This document shows, piece after piece, positions 25,644 through 33,330 of a stretch of 33,330 nucleotides of DNA. Position 1 is the stretch's first letter. The number at the start of each line of letters is the position of its first letter. The position numbers and the translations under genes are program-made. Location: the NCBI GenBank assembly GCA_005778225.1, contig SXPC01000156.1, positions 1 through 33,330 of the forward strand, given 5' to 3'. The stretch is from Planctomyces sp. GTDB taxonomy: Bacteria; Planctomycetota; Planctomycetia; Planctomycetales; Planctomycetaceae. A model generated the notes under the pieces. It saw nothing but the letters and a program-made list of their open reading frames with translations. It did no database searches and had not been told where the DNA came from.

Positions 25644-26558
25644 ATGGCCCCTCAATCTGAGTCTGCTGATAATGCACCGGCATTCGCCGATCCGCGAACT
25701 TTTTATCCTCAGCCACCATTCAAAAATCAGAAGGCCTTCGAGCCGCCAGGCGAGACAGAGGATATGGATCCGCAGCCCGAGTACGGTCTGAAGACCTATA
25801 CGGGGAGTAACACTCTTAAAGGACGTGTGGCGCTCATTACTGGAGGAGACAGCGGCATTGGTCGCGCCATCGCGGTTGCATACGCCAAAGAAGGGGCCAA
25901 AGTAGCCATCTCTTACCTCGATGAAGAGACAGATGCCAAACGGACTGCGGAAATGATCAAGCAGTGTGGCTCAGAAGCCCTGTTACTTCCGGGGGATATT
26001 CAGAATCGCAAACATTGCGATTCTATTGTCAAGAAAACAATTTCGACATTTGGCAGCATCGATATTCTCGTCAACAACGCCGCCTACCAGATGACGGTGG
26101 ATGATATCAAAGACATCGACGACGAAATGTTTGACCGCACGGTCAAGACAAACGTCTACGCGATGTTTTATCTATGTCGAGAGGCTCTGGCACACATGAA
26201 GCCCGGCACGTGCATCATCAATACCGCGTCGATCCAGGGCTATGATCCGTCGCCGAATCTGCTGGCGTATGCGATGACAAAATCCGCGATGATCGGCTTT
26301 ACCAAAGGGCTCGCGAAGATGGCGCTGACGAATCATGGTGTTCGCGTCAACGCGGTCGCACCAGGACCCGTCTGGACCCCGCTCATCCCGACAACGATGC
26401 CTGAGGAAAAGTTCCAAAGCTTTGGAGCCGACACGATCTTCCAGCGTCCTGCCCAGCCCGCCGAACTGGCTCCACTTTACGTCTGGCTGGCCTCACCGCT
26501 CGCCAGCTATGTAACCGGAGAAGTCTATGGCTGCACAGGTGGAAAGACACCGTTCTGA
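25644..26558 (+). CDS. SDR family oxidoreductase (stress-type, YhdF/YgaG-like)
   Basis: A 304-residue extended-N-terminus SDR. Residues 1-55 carry the typical leader of this subgroup (FYPQPPF, QKAFEPPGETEDMDPQPEYG). It is followed by TGGDSGIG (66-73), NNAA (144-147), Ser196, and YAMTK (Tyr209, Lys213). The C-terminal YVTGEVYGCTGGKTPF is close to the usual YVTGQ...TGG ending. Homologues in Bacillus and other bacteria belong to general stress regulons; the substrate is not known. The start is supported by CAGGAGAG shortly upstream. It converges on the esterase gene, with a palindromic repeat between them. Confidence 0.92.
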   Translation: MAPQSESADNAPAFADPRTFYPQPPFKNQKAFEPPGETEDMDPQPEYGLKTYTGSNTLKGRVALITGGDSGIGRAIAVAYAKEGAKVAISYLDEETDAKRTAEMIKQCGSEALLLPGDIQNRKHCDSIVKKTISTFGSIDILVNNAAYQMTVDDIKDIDDEMFDRTVKTNVYAMFYLCREALAHMKPGTCIINTASIQGYDPSPNLLAYAMTKSAMIGFTKGLAKMALTNHGVRVNAVAPGPVWTPLIPTTMPEEKFQSFGADTIFQRPAQPAELAPLYVWLASPLASYVTGEVYGCTGGKTPF

Positions 26559-26630
26559 TCGACTGCAAAGCGGGATCAGCAGGCTCCATACCTACCGCTG
26601 TCCCGCATTCATCCGGCCACCAGCCTGCCG

Positions 26631-26748
26631 AGGTCAAGCCCTGTGTGCCACGGCTGTGTCAGACGTGTCTTCGCACAATAAACGCCCATTTCCACGGCTG
26701 TCACAGCCGTGGCACACGTCAGACTCACCTATAGCCGTGGCTTGACCT
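26631..26748. repeat. Nested palindromic repeat between convergent genes
   Basis: Outer arms AGGTCAAGCC (26631-26640) and GGCTTGACCT (26739-26748) are exact inverted copies. Inside is a perfect stem CCACGGCTG / CAGCCGTGG (26692-26712) and further copies of GTGCCACGGCTGTG. The right part encodes the last five residues and the TAG stop of the minus-strand esterase gene. Confidence 0.82.
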
Positions 26749-28150
26749 GTTTGACCGGTGCATCCCCCGCTCGATGCCCTTGTCGTTTCACGGGACGAGA
26801 GAAAATTTTGCCGCCGGAAGTGACGTAAAGCATCTGGTTGTTCTCGCCGCCGAATGCGAGTTTCTCGACGGGGGCGTTTGTTGGGAGTGGCAAAATGCAA
26901 CGGACGCGGCCGGGGGCATCGCAGACCTGCACACCCAAACGCGTGGCGATGTAAACGTAGCCTTGGTGATCAACAGCCATGCCTTGAGCACCGCTGCCAT
27001 CGGTATCATCCGGTGTATGGAGATAGAAGTACGGCTCGGTGTACAGCAGCTGGCCGTCTTTGCCCACAATCGAGCTGTTGATGTAGTTTTTGGTCGGCTC
27101 AGCTTGATACGCAACTGAATAATCGGGCGAGTACGTGACTGCTTTCGTCGATAGGGTCATGCCGTGGGCCGAGATCGACTCTGGCTGTGTAAAAAGGTCT
27201 TTGATAGTAGAGGAGTCTGTCACTTCGACCCAGCCTTTGTCGGCGTAGAACAGCTCTTGGTAATCGGGCGAAGCTTTGCCTGCTTTCGGGGCTTCCGGCC
27301 AGTTTTTCCACAGAAAACGCATGGCATCGGGGAAGACTTCCGTAGCATGTTTAGCGTTATGCGCACCATCTTCGCTGAAGGCGTGATCGACTTCATAGCC
27401 CATGAACTGCAAGGCACGTAGCATCATGTTGTTCGCCATCCACCAGTCGCCGGCGTAGATATTGAGATCCTGGGCACCGTCTTCGAGGAAAACCCGGATC
27501 GGCTTTGGTTCGTACTTACGAATCAAGGTCGCATAGGCATCAGCTCCCCGGAGTCCGACGTACGTTCCCACCCCTGTGAAAACGCGAGAGAACTGCTCTG
27601 GCTTCTCCCAGGCGACGGTAAAAGCACAAACCCCGCCACTCGAGTTGCCCGACATACAGCGATCGGTCCCGCGATCAGACAGCTTGATAGGAAGCCCTTT
27701 GGACGTCTTTTTCGTCTCGACATCGGGAAGAAGCTCTTCCAGCAGAAAGTTGGCGTAACGTGGCCCGACCGCATCGTACTCATAGCTGCGATTATAGCGA
27801 CCCAGACCCCTTTCGAAGCTGGCCCGATTTTCTCCCGGCTTGATGAAGACCCCAATCGTCACCGGCATCTCCCCTTTGTGAATCAATTCATCAAAGACGT
27901 TGGGGGCGTTGTACATGATGCCGTCCTGGCAGATGTAAACGCAGGCGTCTTTCGTACCGTCGTATTGAGCGGGGACGTAAACATTGTAGTCGCGGACAGT
28001 GCCCGGATAGATCTTGCTCTCCTTGAACTCAAATTTCAGGATTTCACCCTTCGGCCAGACAGGCTTCTCAGCTGATTTTTCCTGGGCCATCAGAGGAGGA
28101 GCGGCAAGGAGAAACATCCCCAGGACAACGGCGAGGCGCAGCGACGTCAT
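26729..28150 (-). CDS. Secreted esterase fused to SMP-30/gluconolactonase-like C-terminus
   Basis: A 473-residue protein. Residues 1-22 form a signal peptide (VVLGMFLLAAPPLMAQ). About 40-290 is an alpha/beta hydrolase of the enterochelin-esterase/esterase D type: YNVYVPAQYDG, VYICQDG, the nucleophile elbow GNSSG (Ser170), RVFLEDGAQDLN and a candidate catalytic His in EDGAHNAKHA. About 310-455 resembles part of an SMP-30/gluconolactonase beta propeller (AQGMAVDHQGYVYIATRLGVQVCD, GKIFSRPVKRQG). It probably hydrolyses a carbohydrate or plant-polymer ester outside the cytoplasm (inference). The last residues (VKPRL) and the stop lie in a repeat. It is divergent from the dioxygenase gene. Confidence 0.87.
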   Translation of the reverse strand: MTSLRLAVVLGMFLLAAPPLMAQEKSAEKPVWPKGEILKFEFKESKIYPGTVRDYNVYVPAQYDGTKDACVYICQDGIMYNAPNVFDELIHKGEMPVTIGVFIKPGENRASFERGLGRYNRSYEYDAVGPRYANFLLEELLPDVETKKTSKGLPIKLSDRGTDRCMSGNSSGGVCAFTVAWEKPEQFSRVFTGVGTYVGLRGADAYATLIRKYEPKPIRVFLEDGAQDLNIYAGDWWMANNMMLRALQFMGYEVDHAFSEDGAHNAKHATEVFPDAMRFLWKNWPEAPKAGKASPDYQELFYADKGWVEVTDSSTIKDLFTQPESISAHGMTLSTKAVTYSPDYSVAYQAEPTKNYINSSIVGKDGQLLYTEPYFYLHTPDDTDGSGAQGMAVDHQGYVYIATRLGVQVCDAPGRVRCILPLPTNAPVEKLAFGGENNQMLYVTSGGKIFSRPVKRQGHRAGDAPVKQVKPRL

Positions 28151-28354
28151 GTGTGATCTTCCAAAAATTGAGTGGGATCAGCGAAATTTGATTGATCCTC
28201 CGAGAGTACACCGCCGTATTGGGTTTCGTCAAACGACGGATCATCGTTGCTTCATGCATAGCGCATGAACTATGCTCTCCAGAGCAAACTGCCCTTTAAC
28301 ACGAGAAAATGTACGAGCCGGACATTCTCGCGTGACACCAAGGACACCACGACC

Positions 28355-29191
28355 ATGAACTCCGCCACTCAGTTCAAAATTGTCCCCGACGAAAGCGAAC
28401 TGAAATCGATCGACCGCCAGATCGGTTTTCACCCGACAGTCAATGAGCACCCCCAATCGCTGACCCGCGAGCAGATCAAGCATTTCAACGAACATGGCTA
28501 CGTTGCACCGGTATCGATTTATACCGTCGACGAAATTCTCGCGATTCGTATCTATTTTGATGATTTGCTCAACCGAGTGATCGCAGACGGCGGCACCAGC
28601 TATTCGATCAGCAGTGCCCATCTAAAATACGGACCTGTCTACGATATCCTGACGAATCCGAAGATCGTCGCGTGCGTCAAAGACCTTCTGGGCGAAAACG
28701 TCGTCGGCTGGGGCTCCCACTTCTTCTGCAAAATACCCAATGATGGCATGACCGTCGCCTGGCACCAGGATTCCAGCTACTGGCCTTTGACTCCGACGAA
28801 AGCCGTCACTGTCTGGCTGGCGATCGATGATGCAGATGTCGAAAATGGCTGCATGCGGTTCTTGTCAGGCTCGCATCACTATGGGCATGTGACGTATAAA
28901 GAGAGCAATCCCGAAGAACACAATGTTTTGAGTCAGACCATCGACAATCCTGAACAGTACGGAACGCCGGTCAACGATATCCTCAAGGCCGGGCAGATCT
29001 CTCTTCACAGCGATCTGCTGCTGCATGGCTCGGAAGCGAACAATTCGACCCGACGCCGCTGCGGCCTGACACTGCGTTATACACCAGCAGATGTGCATGC
29101 CGCTCTTGGCTGGAATGCCAAAGGCGTGGTTGTGGCAGGTGTTGATTCGTCCGGTCACTGGGCCAACCCGCCACGACCGACGGAGAGCTGA
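28355..29191 (+). CDS. Phytanoyl-CoA dioxygenase (PhyH) family protein
   Basis: A 278-residue Fe(II)/2-oxoglutarate oxygenase. The iron ligands fit WHQDSSYW (His137, Asp139) and LLLHGSEAN (His224). Arginines in STRRRCGLTLRY (about 233-241) sit where 2-oxoglutarate is bound. ENGCMRFLSGSHH is a family signature. It should hydroxylate a small molecule while decarboxylating 2-oxoglutarate; close bacterial relatives include enzymes of secondary metabolism and ectoine hydroxylase-like proteins, but the substrate here is open. The ATG at 28355 follows AAGGA by ten bases; the frame extends to 28265, giving 30 residues without family character. It is followed after about 60 bases by the SulP fusion. 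Confidence 0.9.
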   Translation: MNSATQFKIVPDESELKSIDRQIGFHPTVNEHPQSLTREQIKHFNEHGYVAPVSIYTVDEILAIRIYFDDLLNRVIADGGTSYSISSAHLKYGPVYDILTNPKIVACVKDLLGENVVGWGSHFFCKIPNDGMTVAWHQDSSYWPLTPTKAVTVWLAIDDADVENGCMRFLSGSHHYGHVTYKESNPEEHNVLSQTIDNPEQYGTPVNDILKAGQISLHSDLLLHGSEANNSTRRRCGLTLRYTPADVHAALGWNAKGVVVAGVDSSGHWANPPRPTES

Positions 29192-29252
29192 TCTGTTAAA
29201 GCGAATATCTCGATGGTCGCTGTCACCATAGATAAAGTGAGAATTGAAGCTT

Positions 29253-31517
29253 ATGTCGACGATCGAAGACTCGTCCCTGAACTCTCGTGATTCATTCGTC
29301 AAAGACCTGCTGGCTGGTCTGGTTGTCTTTCTCGTGGCATTGCCTCTCTGCCTTGGAATTGCCCGGGCAGCGGGTGCTCCCGCGATTGCAGGCATCATCT
29401 CGGGAATTGTCGGCGGAATCATCGTCGGTGCCTTAAGTCGCTCTCAGACATCGGTGAGTGGCCCTGCAGCCGGTATGGCGGCTATCATGCTGGCAGAAAT
29501 CTCCCGTCTGGGAAGTTTTCCAGCCTTGCTGTCTGCCGTCGTCGTGGCGGGTGTGATTCAGATCCTGATGGGGACAATCCGAGCCGGATTGATCGCGAAG
29601 TTCTTTCCTTCCAGCGTGATTAAAGGACTCCTCTCGGCGATCGGGATCATCCTCATTCTTAAACAGATCCCTCACTTGTTCGGGCACGATACAAACTTTG
29701 CAGGCGACATGTCCTTTTACCAGCCGGATCAGGAAACAACTTTCTCAGAGTTTCGAGGCATCTGGTACGACTTTCACCTCGGGCCTGCGATCATCGGCAT
29801 GATCAGTCTGGCTTTAATGATCGCCTGGGAAAAAATCGAAATCTTAAACAAAGGTCGCATTCCCGTCGCCATCGTGATCGTCGTGCTGGGACTCTTGCTC
29901 AATTCCATTTTCAACATGATCGGCGGACATCTTGTTGTCGCGCCATCTCACCAGGTGACCATTCCTCCTGGAAACTTCTTCACGACGCCAGACTGGTCTG
30001 CCTTCGGCGATTCCAAACTCTACATCTCTGGGATCACCATCGCGCTCGTGGCTTCGCTGCAATCACTGCTGAACATTGAGGCGATCGATCGACTTGATCC
30101 CAAGAAGCGTACCACGCCTCCCAGCTGGGAACTGTTTGCCCAGGGCGTCGGAAATCTTGTGTGTGGATTGATCGGCGGTGTCCCGGTGACATCGGTCGTC
30201 ATTCGAAGTTCCGTCAACATCGACTCCGGCTCGCAGTCCAAACGCTCGACCATTTTTCACGGCGTTCTACTGGCAGCCGCGATTTATTTCTTTGCACCAC
30301 TGATCAACAACATCCCGCTTTCGTGTCTGGCAGCCATCCTGATCGTCACTGGTTACAAACTCGTCTCCCCTGAGCAGATCAAAGACATGTGGAATCGAGG
30401 TTGGGTCCAGTTCATCCCGTTCATTGTCACTGTGCTCGCCATCGTTTTTACCGACCTTTTGGTCGGGATTCTTATCGGGCTGGGAACGAGCGTTTATTAT
30501 ATCCTCCGCAGCAATCAGGCTCGTCCTCTGCGACGCATCGTCGAGCGTCACCTCTCTGGCGACGTCATGCGAATCGAACTCGCTTCTCAGATCACCTTCC
30601 TCAACAGAGCCGCATTAGGCGATGCGCTTTACGCTGTTCCCAAAGGTGGTCACGTTCTGATCGATGCCCGCAATACGGTCTTCATCGATCCGGATGTTCT
30701 CGACATGATCAACGAGTACAAAACTGATTACGCCCCGGCACGCGATATCAAAGTCAGCATGCTCGGCTTCCGCAGTAAGTACAACGTCGAAGATGATATC
30801 CAGTACGTCGAATACTCCGACCGAGACCTGCAGGATAAAATGACCCCTGCCAGCGTCCTCGAGATCCTCAAAGCCGGTAATAAACGCTTCCTCGAAGGTC
30901 GACCACTCACGCGGAACCTGACCCGTCAAAAAGACGGGACGGCTCAGGCCCAGTTCCCAATGGCTGTCGTCCTCGCCTGCATCGATTCGCGAACCCCGTC
31001 GGAACTCGTCTTCGACCTCGGGCTGGGCGATGTTTTCTCGGTCCGTGTCGCGGGGAACACGGTCAACGACAAGATCCTGGGAAGCATGGAATACGCCTGC
31101 AAAGTCGCCGGCGCCAAACTTCTGGTTGTCATGGGGCACTCCCGATGCGGGGCCGTCAATGCGGCGGTCAGTTTTCTCGCCAGTCATCAGCGTGCCGACG
31201 AAGTCACGGGCTGTCAGAATCTGCAGTCACTGATGGATGATATTCAACAAGTCGTTGATGGCCCGGCTCGCGAGCGAATCTCGACGATGTCGCCCGAGGA
31301 AATCGCCGTCTTCGCCGATGAAATCGGCAAGCAGAATGTGCGAGCAGTGATCAATCGAATTCTTGAGCAGTCCGACACGCTAAGGACGTTGCACGAGGAA
31401 GGCAAAATTGGCATCGTCGGAGCCTTCTACGATGTCACCGACGGCGGCATCCGTTTCCTCGAACTGATGGGCGTCGATGCCTCTCACGCCGACAAGACAC
31501 TCGCCATGGCGAACTGA
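29253..31517 (+). CDS. SulP-type anion transporter fused to STAS and beta-carbonic anhydrase
   Basis: A 754-residue fusion. About 15-430 is a SulP transporter with many helices (LLAGLVVFLVALPLCLGIA, SGPAAGMAAIMLAEI, a conserved PVTSVVIRSSVNIDSGSQS). About 435-515 is a reduced STAS domain (VLIDARNTVFIDPDVLDMI). About 535-750 is a beta-class carbonic anhydrase with zinc ligands Cys576, His629 and Cys632 plus the Asp578-Arg580 pair (ACIDSRTPSE, GHSRCGAV). SulP-carbonic anhydrase fusions are known in bacteria and are proposed to couple bicarbonate uptake to CO2 hydration at the inner membrane. All active-site residues are present. The ATG at 29253 is chosen over a TTG at 29244; no strong ribosome binding site is seen. 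Confidence 0.94.
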   Translation: MSTIEDSSLNSRDSFVKDLLAGLVVFLVALPLCLGIARAAGAPAIAGIISGIVGGIIVGALSRSQTSVSGPAAGMAAIMLAEISRLGSFPALLSAVVVAGVIQILMGTIRAGLIAKFFPSSVIKGLLSAIGIILILKQIPHLFGHDTNFAGDMSFYQPDQETTFSEFRGIWYDFHLGPAIIGMISLALMIAWEKIEILNKGRIPVAIVIVVLGLLLNSIFNMIGGHLVVAPSHQVTIPPGNFFTTPDWSAFGDSKLYISGITIALVASLQSLLNIEAIDRLDPKKRTTPPSWELFAQGVGNLVCGLIGGVPVTSVVIRSSVNIDSGSQSKRSTIFHGVLLAAAIYFFAPLINNIPLSCLAAILIVTGYKLVSPEQIKDMWNRGWVQFIPFIVTVLAIVFTDLLVGILIGLGTSVYYILRSNQARPLRRIVERHLSGDVMRIELASQITFLNRAALGDALYAVPKGGHVLIDARNTVFIDPDVLDMINEYKTDYAPARDIKVSMLGFRSKYNVEDDIQYVEYSDRDLQDKMTPASVLEILKAGNKRFLEGRPLTRNLTRQKDGTAQAQFPMAVVLACIDSRTPSELVFDLGLGDVFSVRVAGNTVNDKILGSMEYACKVAGAKLLVVMGHSRCGAVNAAVSFLASHQRADEVTGCQNLQSLMDDIQQVVDGPARERISTMSPEEIAVFADEIGKQNVRAVINRILEQSDTLRTLHEEGKIGIVGAFYDVTDGGIRFLELMGVDASHADKTLAMAN

Positions 31518-31564
31518 TTCAGAAATGACTTTGATCGAAATTCTCACCACGAAAGAATGCGAAG

Positions 31565-32338
31565 ATGCGATCCTTGCTCCTCCCCCTGTTGACCTTGGGA
31601 ATCCTGATGGTGACAACGACAACCCGCGCCGAAGACGCCAAGCCGATGTATTACGTCCTGCAGACCTATCACTTTACTCCTGAACAGAATACTGCGGTGG
31701 TCGATAAGTATCTGAAAGATGCGTTCCTCCCCGCGCTCAAAAAGAAAGACATCGGCCCCGTTGGTGTCTTCAGTCATAAAAAAGCAGAAGATTCGAAAGA
31801 CATCTACGTCCTGATCCCGTTTGAGTCTCTCGAAACCTACGAATCACTTTACGAAGAACTCGCAGCCGATAAGGATTTCGTCGAAGCTGCGAAGGACTAT
31901 TGGCTCGCCACCAAACAGCAGCCACCGTATGCCCGTCTGGAAACGCAGATCAGCAAAGGCTTCAAGAACGCCCCCGGACTGATGGTCAACTATGACACCC
32001 TGAAGAAAGACGGCCACTACTTCGAAATGCGGGTCTACAAAAGCCACAACGAAGAATATGCCCGACGCAAAGTCGCGATGTTCAACGACGATGAACTAGA
32101 CGTCTTCAAAGAAGCAGGCGTCGAACCGATCTTCTTCGGCCAAAACCTCGCCAGCTCTCATAATCCTGCGTTGACCTACATGATGGTCTTCGAATCCGAA
32201 GAAAAGCAGAAAGCCACCTGGGACAAATTCCTCGGCTCAAAAAGCTGGGCCGCCGTCAAAGACCTGCCCAAGTACAAAGACACGGTCTCTGAGATCATCA
32301 AGGTCGTCCTTGTATCAAAGCCCTATTCACAAATCTGA
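31565..32338 (+). CDS. Secreted NIPSNAP family protein
   Basis: A 257-residue protein. Residues 1-22 form a signal peptide (LLLPLLTLGILMVTTTTRA). Two ferredoxin-like (dimeric alpha-beta barrel) halves follow: about 27-115 (YVLQTYHFTPEQ, VGVFSHKKAED) and about 150-257 (YFEMRVYKSHNEEYARRKVAMF, PIFFGQNLASSHNPALTYMMVFES, LVSKPYS). The second half is the recognisable NIPSNAP domain. Planctomycetes have many secreted NIPSNAP proteins; no biochemical role is established. It starts about 50 bases after the SulP fusion and may be cotranscribed with it. It ends convergently with tpx at a shared terminator. Confidence 0.9.
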   Translation: MRSLLLPLLTLGILMVTTTTRAEDAKPMYYVLQTYHFTPEQNTAVVDKYLKDAFLPALKKKDIGPVGVFSHKKAEDSKDIYVLIPFESLETYESLYEELAADKDFVEAAKDYWLATKQQPPYARLETQISKGFKNAPGLMVNYDTLKKDGHYFEMRVYKSHNEEYARRKVAMFNDDELDVFKEAGVEPIFFGQNLASSHNPALTYMMVFESEEKQKATWDKFLGSKSWAAVKDLPKYKDTVSEIIKVVLVSKPYSQI

Positions 32339-32365
32339 TCAGATCAAGATCTAAACGAGCGCATG

Positions 32366-32396
32366 AAAAAGGGGAGACATTCAGTCTCCCCTTTTT
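32366..32396. terminator. Bidirectional terminator between the NIPSNAP gene and tpx
   Basis: Stem AAAAAGGGGAGAC (32366-32378) / GTCTCCCCTTTTT (32384-32396), 13 bp with loop ATTCA. A-T runs on both sides let it act on both convergent transcripts. Confidence 0.9.
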
Positions 32397-32425
32397 GCTA
32401 AGCCCTAAGCCCCAATTCCTAAGCC

Positions 32426-32926
32426 CTACTTCACCGCAGCAATCGCCTTGGCGTAATCTGGCTCGTTGGCGATTTCAGAAACATACTCAACGTGAGCCAG
32501 CTTGCCATCAGGGTCGACGACGAAGATCGCGCGGCAGAAGCAGCGATCAAGTCCGCCACCCTGGATCAGAACGCCATAGCTCTTGCCGAATTCTGCCGTG
32601 CGGTGATCGCTCAAAGCAGCGACGTTGGAAACACCTTCAGCGCCACACCATCGCTTCTGGCCGAACGGCAGGTCGGTGCTGACGACGTAAACCTGAGTGT
32701 TGCTCAGCTTGGCAGCTTCTTCGTTGAATTTCTTCGTTTCCATGCTGCAGACAGGGGTGTCCAGAGACGGAACAGCGGCGATAATACGGTACTTACCGGC
32801 TGAATTGGCCAGCGTCACATCTTCCAATGCATTGCTTTGCAGCTTGAAATCAGGAGCGGCATCGCCAGCTTTGAGTGGAGTGCCGGCGAGCGTGACAGGA
32901 TTGCCTTTCAGCGTCACAGAAGCCAT
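32426..32926 (-). CDS. tpx: Thiol peroxidase
   Basis: A 166-residue peroxiredoxin of Tpx type and normal length. The peroxidatic cysteine is Cys60 in SLDTPVCSMETKKFNE and the resolving cysteine Cys94 in TDLPFGQKRWCGAEGV, at the usual Tpx spacing. It reduces hydrogen peroxide and alkyl hydroperoxides using thioredoxin. The ATG at 32926 (MASVTLKGNPVTLAG) gives the standard start, with AAAGGA about ten bases upstream; the frame extends to 32980 without family resemblance. It ends at the terminator shared with the NIPSNAP gene. It is single-copy here and unlinked to its reductase. Confidence 0.96.
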   Translation of the reverse strand: MASVTLKGNPVTLAGTPLKAGDAAPDFKLQSNALEDVTLANSAGKYRIIAAVPSLDTPVCSMETKKFNEEAAKLSNTQVYVVSTDLPFGQKRWCGAEGVSNVAALSDHRTAEFGKSYGVLIQGGGLDRCFCRAIFVVDPDGKLAHVEYVSEIANEPDYAKAIAAVK

Positions 32927-33078
32927 GATGATGTATTCCTTTTGCGTTATCGAATCTTGGATGTAAACAGACACGTCCACTCGATTGTAACAGGTCGACC
33001 CAAAGATTCACCACTCACAGAGGATCTCACTACAGAGTTACCTCTCCCCGTTAGAAACCATCATGGAGAGAGTAAGAG

Positions 33079-33205
33079 AACCACAGATAAACACGGATTC
33101 ACACAGATTAAGAGCATGCAGGGTCATGAGAATTCTGAGAGAAGTTACTATTTGATTCCGTCTCATGGCTTTCTTATCTGCGTCGATCCGCGTTTATCTG
33201 CGGTT
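33079..33205. repeat. Imperfect inverted repeat (ACGGATTCACACAGAT-type)
   Basis: Left arm 33079-33113 (AACCACAGATAAACACGG...) and right arm 33172-33205 (...CCGCGTTTATCTGCGGTT) are inverted copies matching at about 29 of 34 positions, separated by about 58 bases. Confidence 0.85.
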
Positions 33206-33228
33206 TGAATCCCTTCCCTTCCTAATTG

Positions 33229-33308
33229 TCTGATCCGTGTTACTTCGTGTTCATCCGTGGTTTTCTTCTTCTCCGTGAGCCTCTGTGTTCCCCTGTGCCC
33301 TCTGTGGT
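33229..33308. repeat. Two further repeat arms, one shared with the rho-downstream element
   Basis: 33229-33264 carries a CCGTGTTACTTCGTGTTCAT type arm. 33280-33308 (CCTCTGTGTTCCCCTGTGCC then CTCTGTGGT) matches the inverse of the arm at 11889-11916 nearly base for base, with one extra base. The matching partner arms, if present, would lie beyond the window. Confidence 0.75.
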
Positions 33309-33330
33309 AAAACTCTCGTCTTATGCACCA

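Larger units (their letters stand above)
32927..33330. other. 404-base intergenic region, mostly repeats
   Basis: Apart from the tpx 5' region (32927-33070), the stretch is built of palindromic repeat arms (33079-33113, 33172-33205, 33229-33264, 33280-33308) and runs to the window end. I see no coding frame that is credible. Confidence 0.6.

Overview
This window almost certainly comes from a planctomycete (Planctomycetota, class Planctomycetia). The evidence is gene content: a DUF1559 pseudopilin-like protein with a prepilin cleavage motif and a C-terminal H-x9-DG motif, a secreted DUF1080 protein, a NIPSNAP protein, a diheme cytochrome c peroxidase, a Tat-exported Gfo/Idh/MocA oxidoreductase, and Rho with a very long disordered N-terminus. 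Many short palindromic repeats lie between the genes. I cannot fix the genus from sequence alone. No rRNA, tRNA, CRISPR array, phage or transposase gene was seen.

Layout. 1-2716: start of an ion antiporter (cut by the window edge), the DUF1559 protein and a cytochrome c peroxidase, all on the minus strand. 2894-8188: a YhaM-like HD exoribonuclease (minus), then an inositol-phosphatase-family enzyme, a degenerate hybrid histidine kinase and a thioredoxin-YHS protein (plus). 8189-13038: a 1.36 kb apparently non-coding leader, rho, and an STN-domain secreted protein, with a palindromic repeat filling the gap between the last two. 13039-14418: a DUF1080 protein (minus) and an unusual cluster of three hairpins, two of them terminator-like. 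14419-17431: a degenerate receiver protein, then hemE and hemG, which overlap by one base. 17508-21449: an SDR, an MFS transporter and tilS (all minus). 21450-23872: an 881-base gap and rny (RNase Y). 24036-29191: a Gfo/Idh/MocA oxidoreductase, an SDR, an esterase-SMP30 fusion (minus) and a phytanoyl-CoA dioxygenase-like protein. 29253-32926: a SulP-STAS-carbonic anhydrase fusion, a NIPSNAP protein and thiol peroxidase (minus). 32927-33330: intergenic repeats.

How the genes fit together. Most are single-gene units; the only tight coupling is hemE-hemG (late tetrapyrrole synthesis). RNA-metabolism genes are frequent (yhaM-like, rho, tilS, rny) but do not form an operon. Redox and stress functions recur (cytochrome c peroxidase, thioredoxin-like protein, Tpx, a stress-type SDR).

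The most interesting signals are these. Two signalling proteins have lost key phosphotransfer residues: the kinase has Tyr for the H-box His and no N-box Asn, and the small receiver has Asn for the phosphoacceptor Asp. A three-hairpin cluster at 14207-14330 suggests a small RNA or an attenuated leader. A repeat architecture of GTAGG plus a variable palindrome supplies the TAG stop codon of neighbouring genes. Rho carries a GDR-repeat disordered region and a very long leader.
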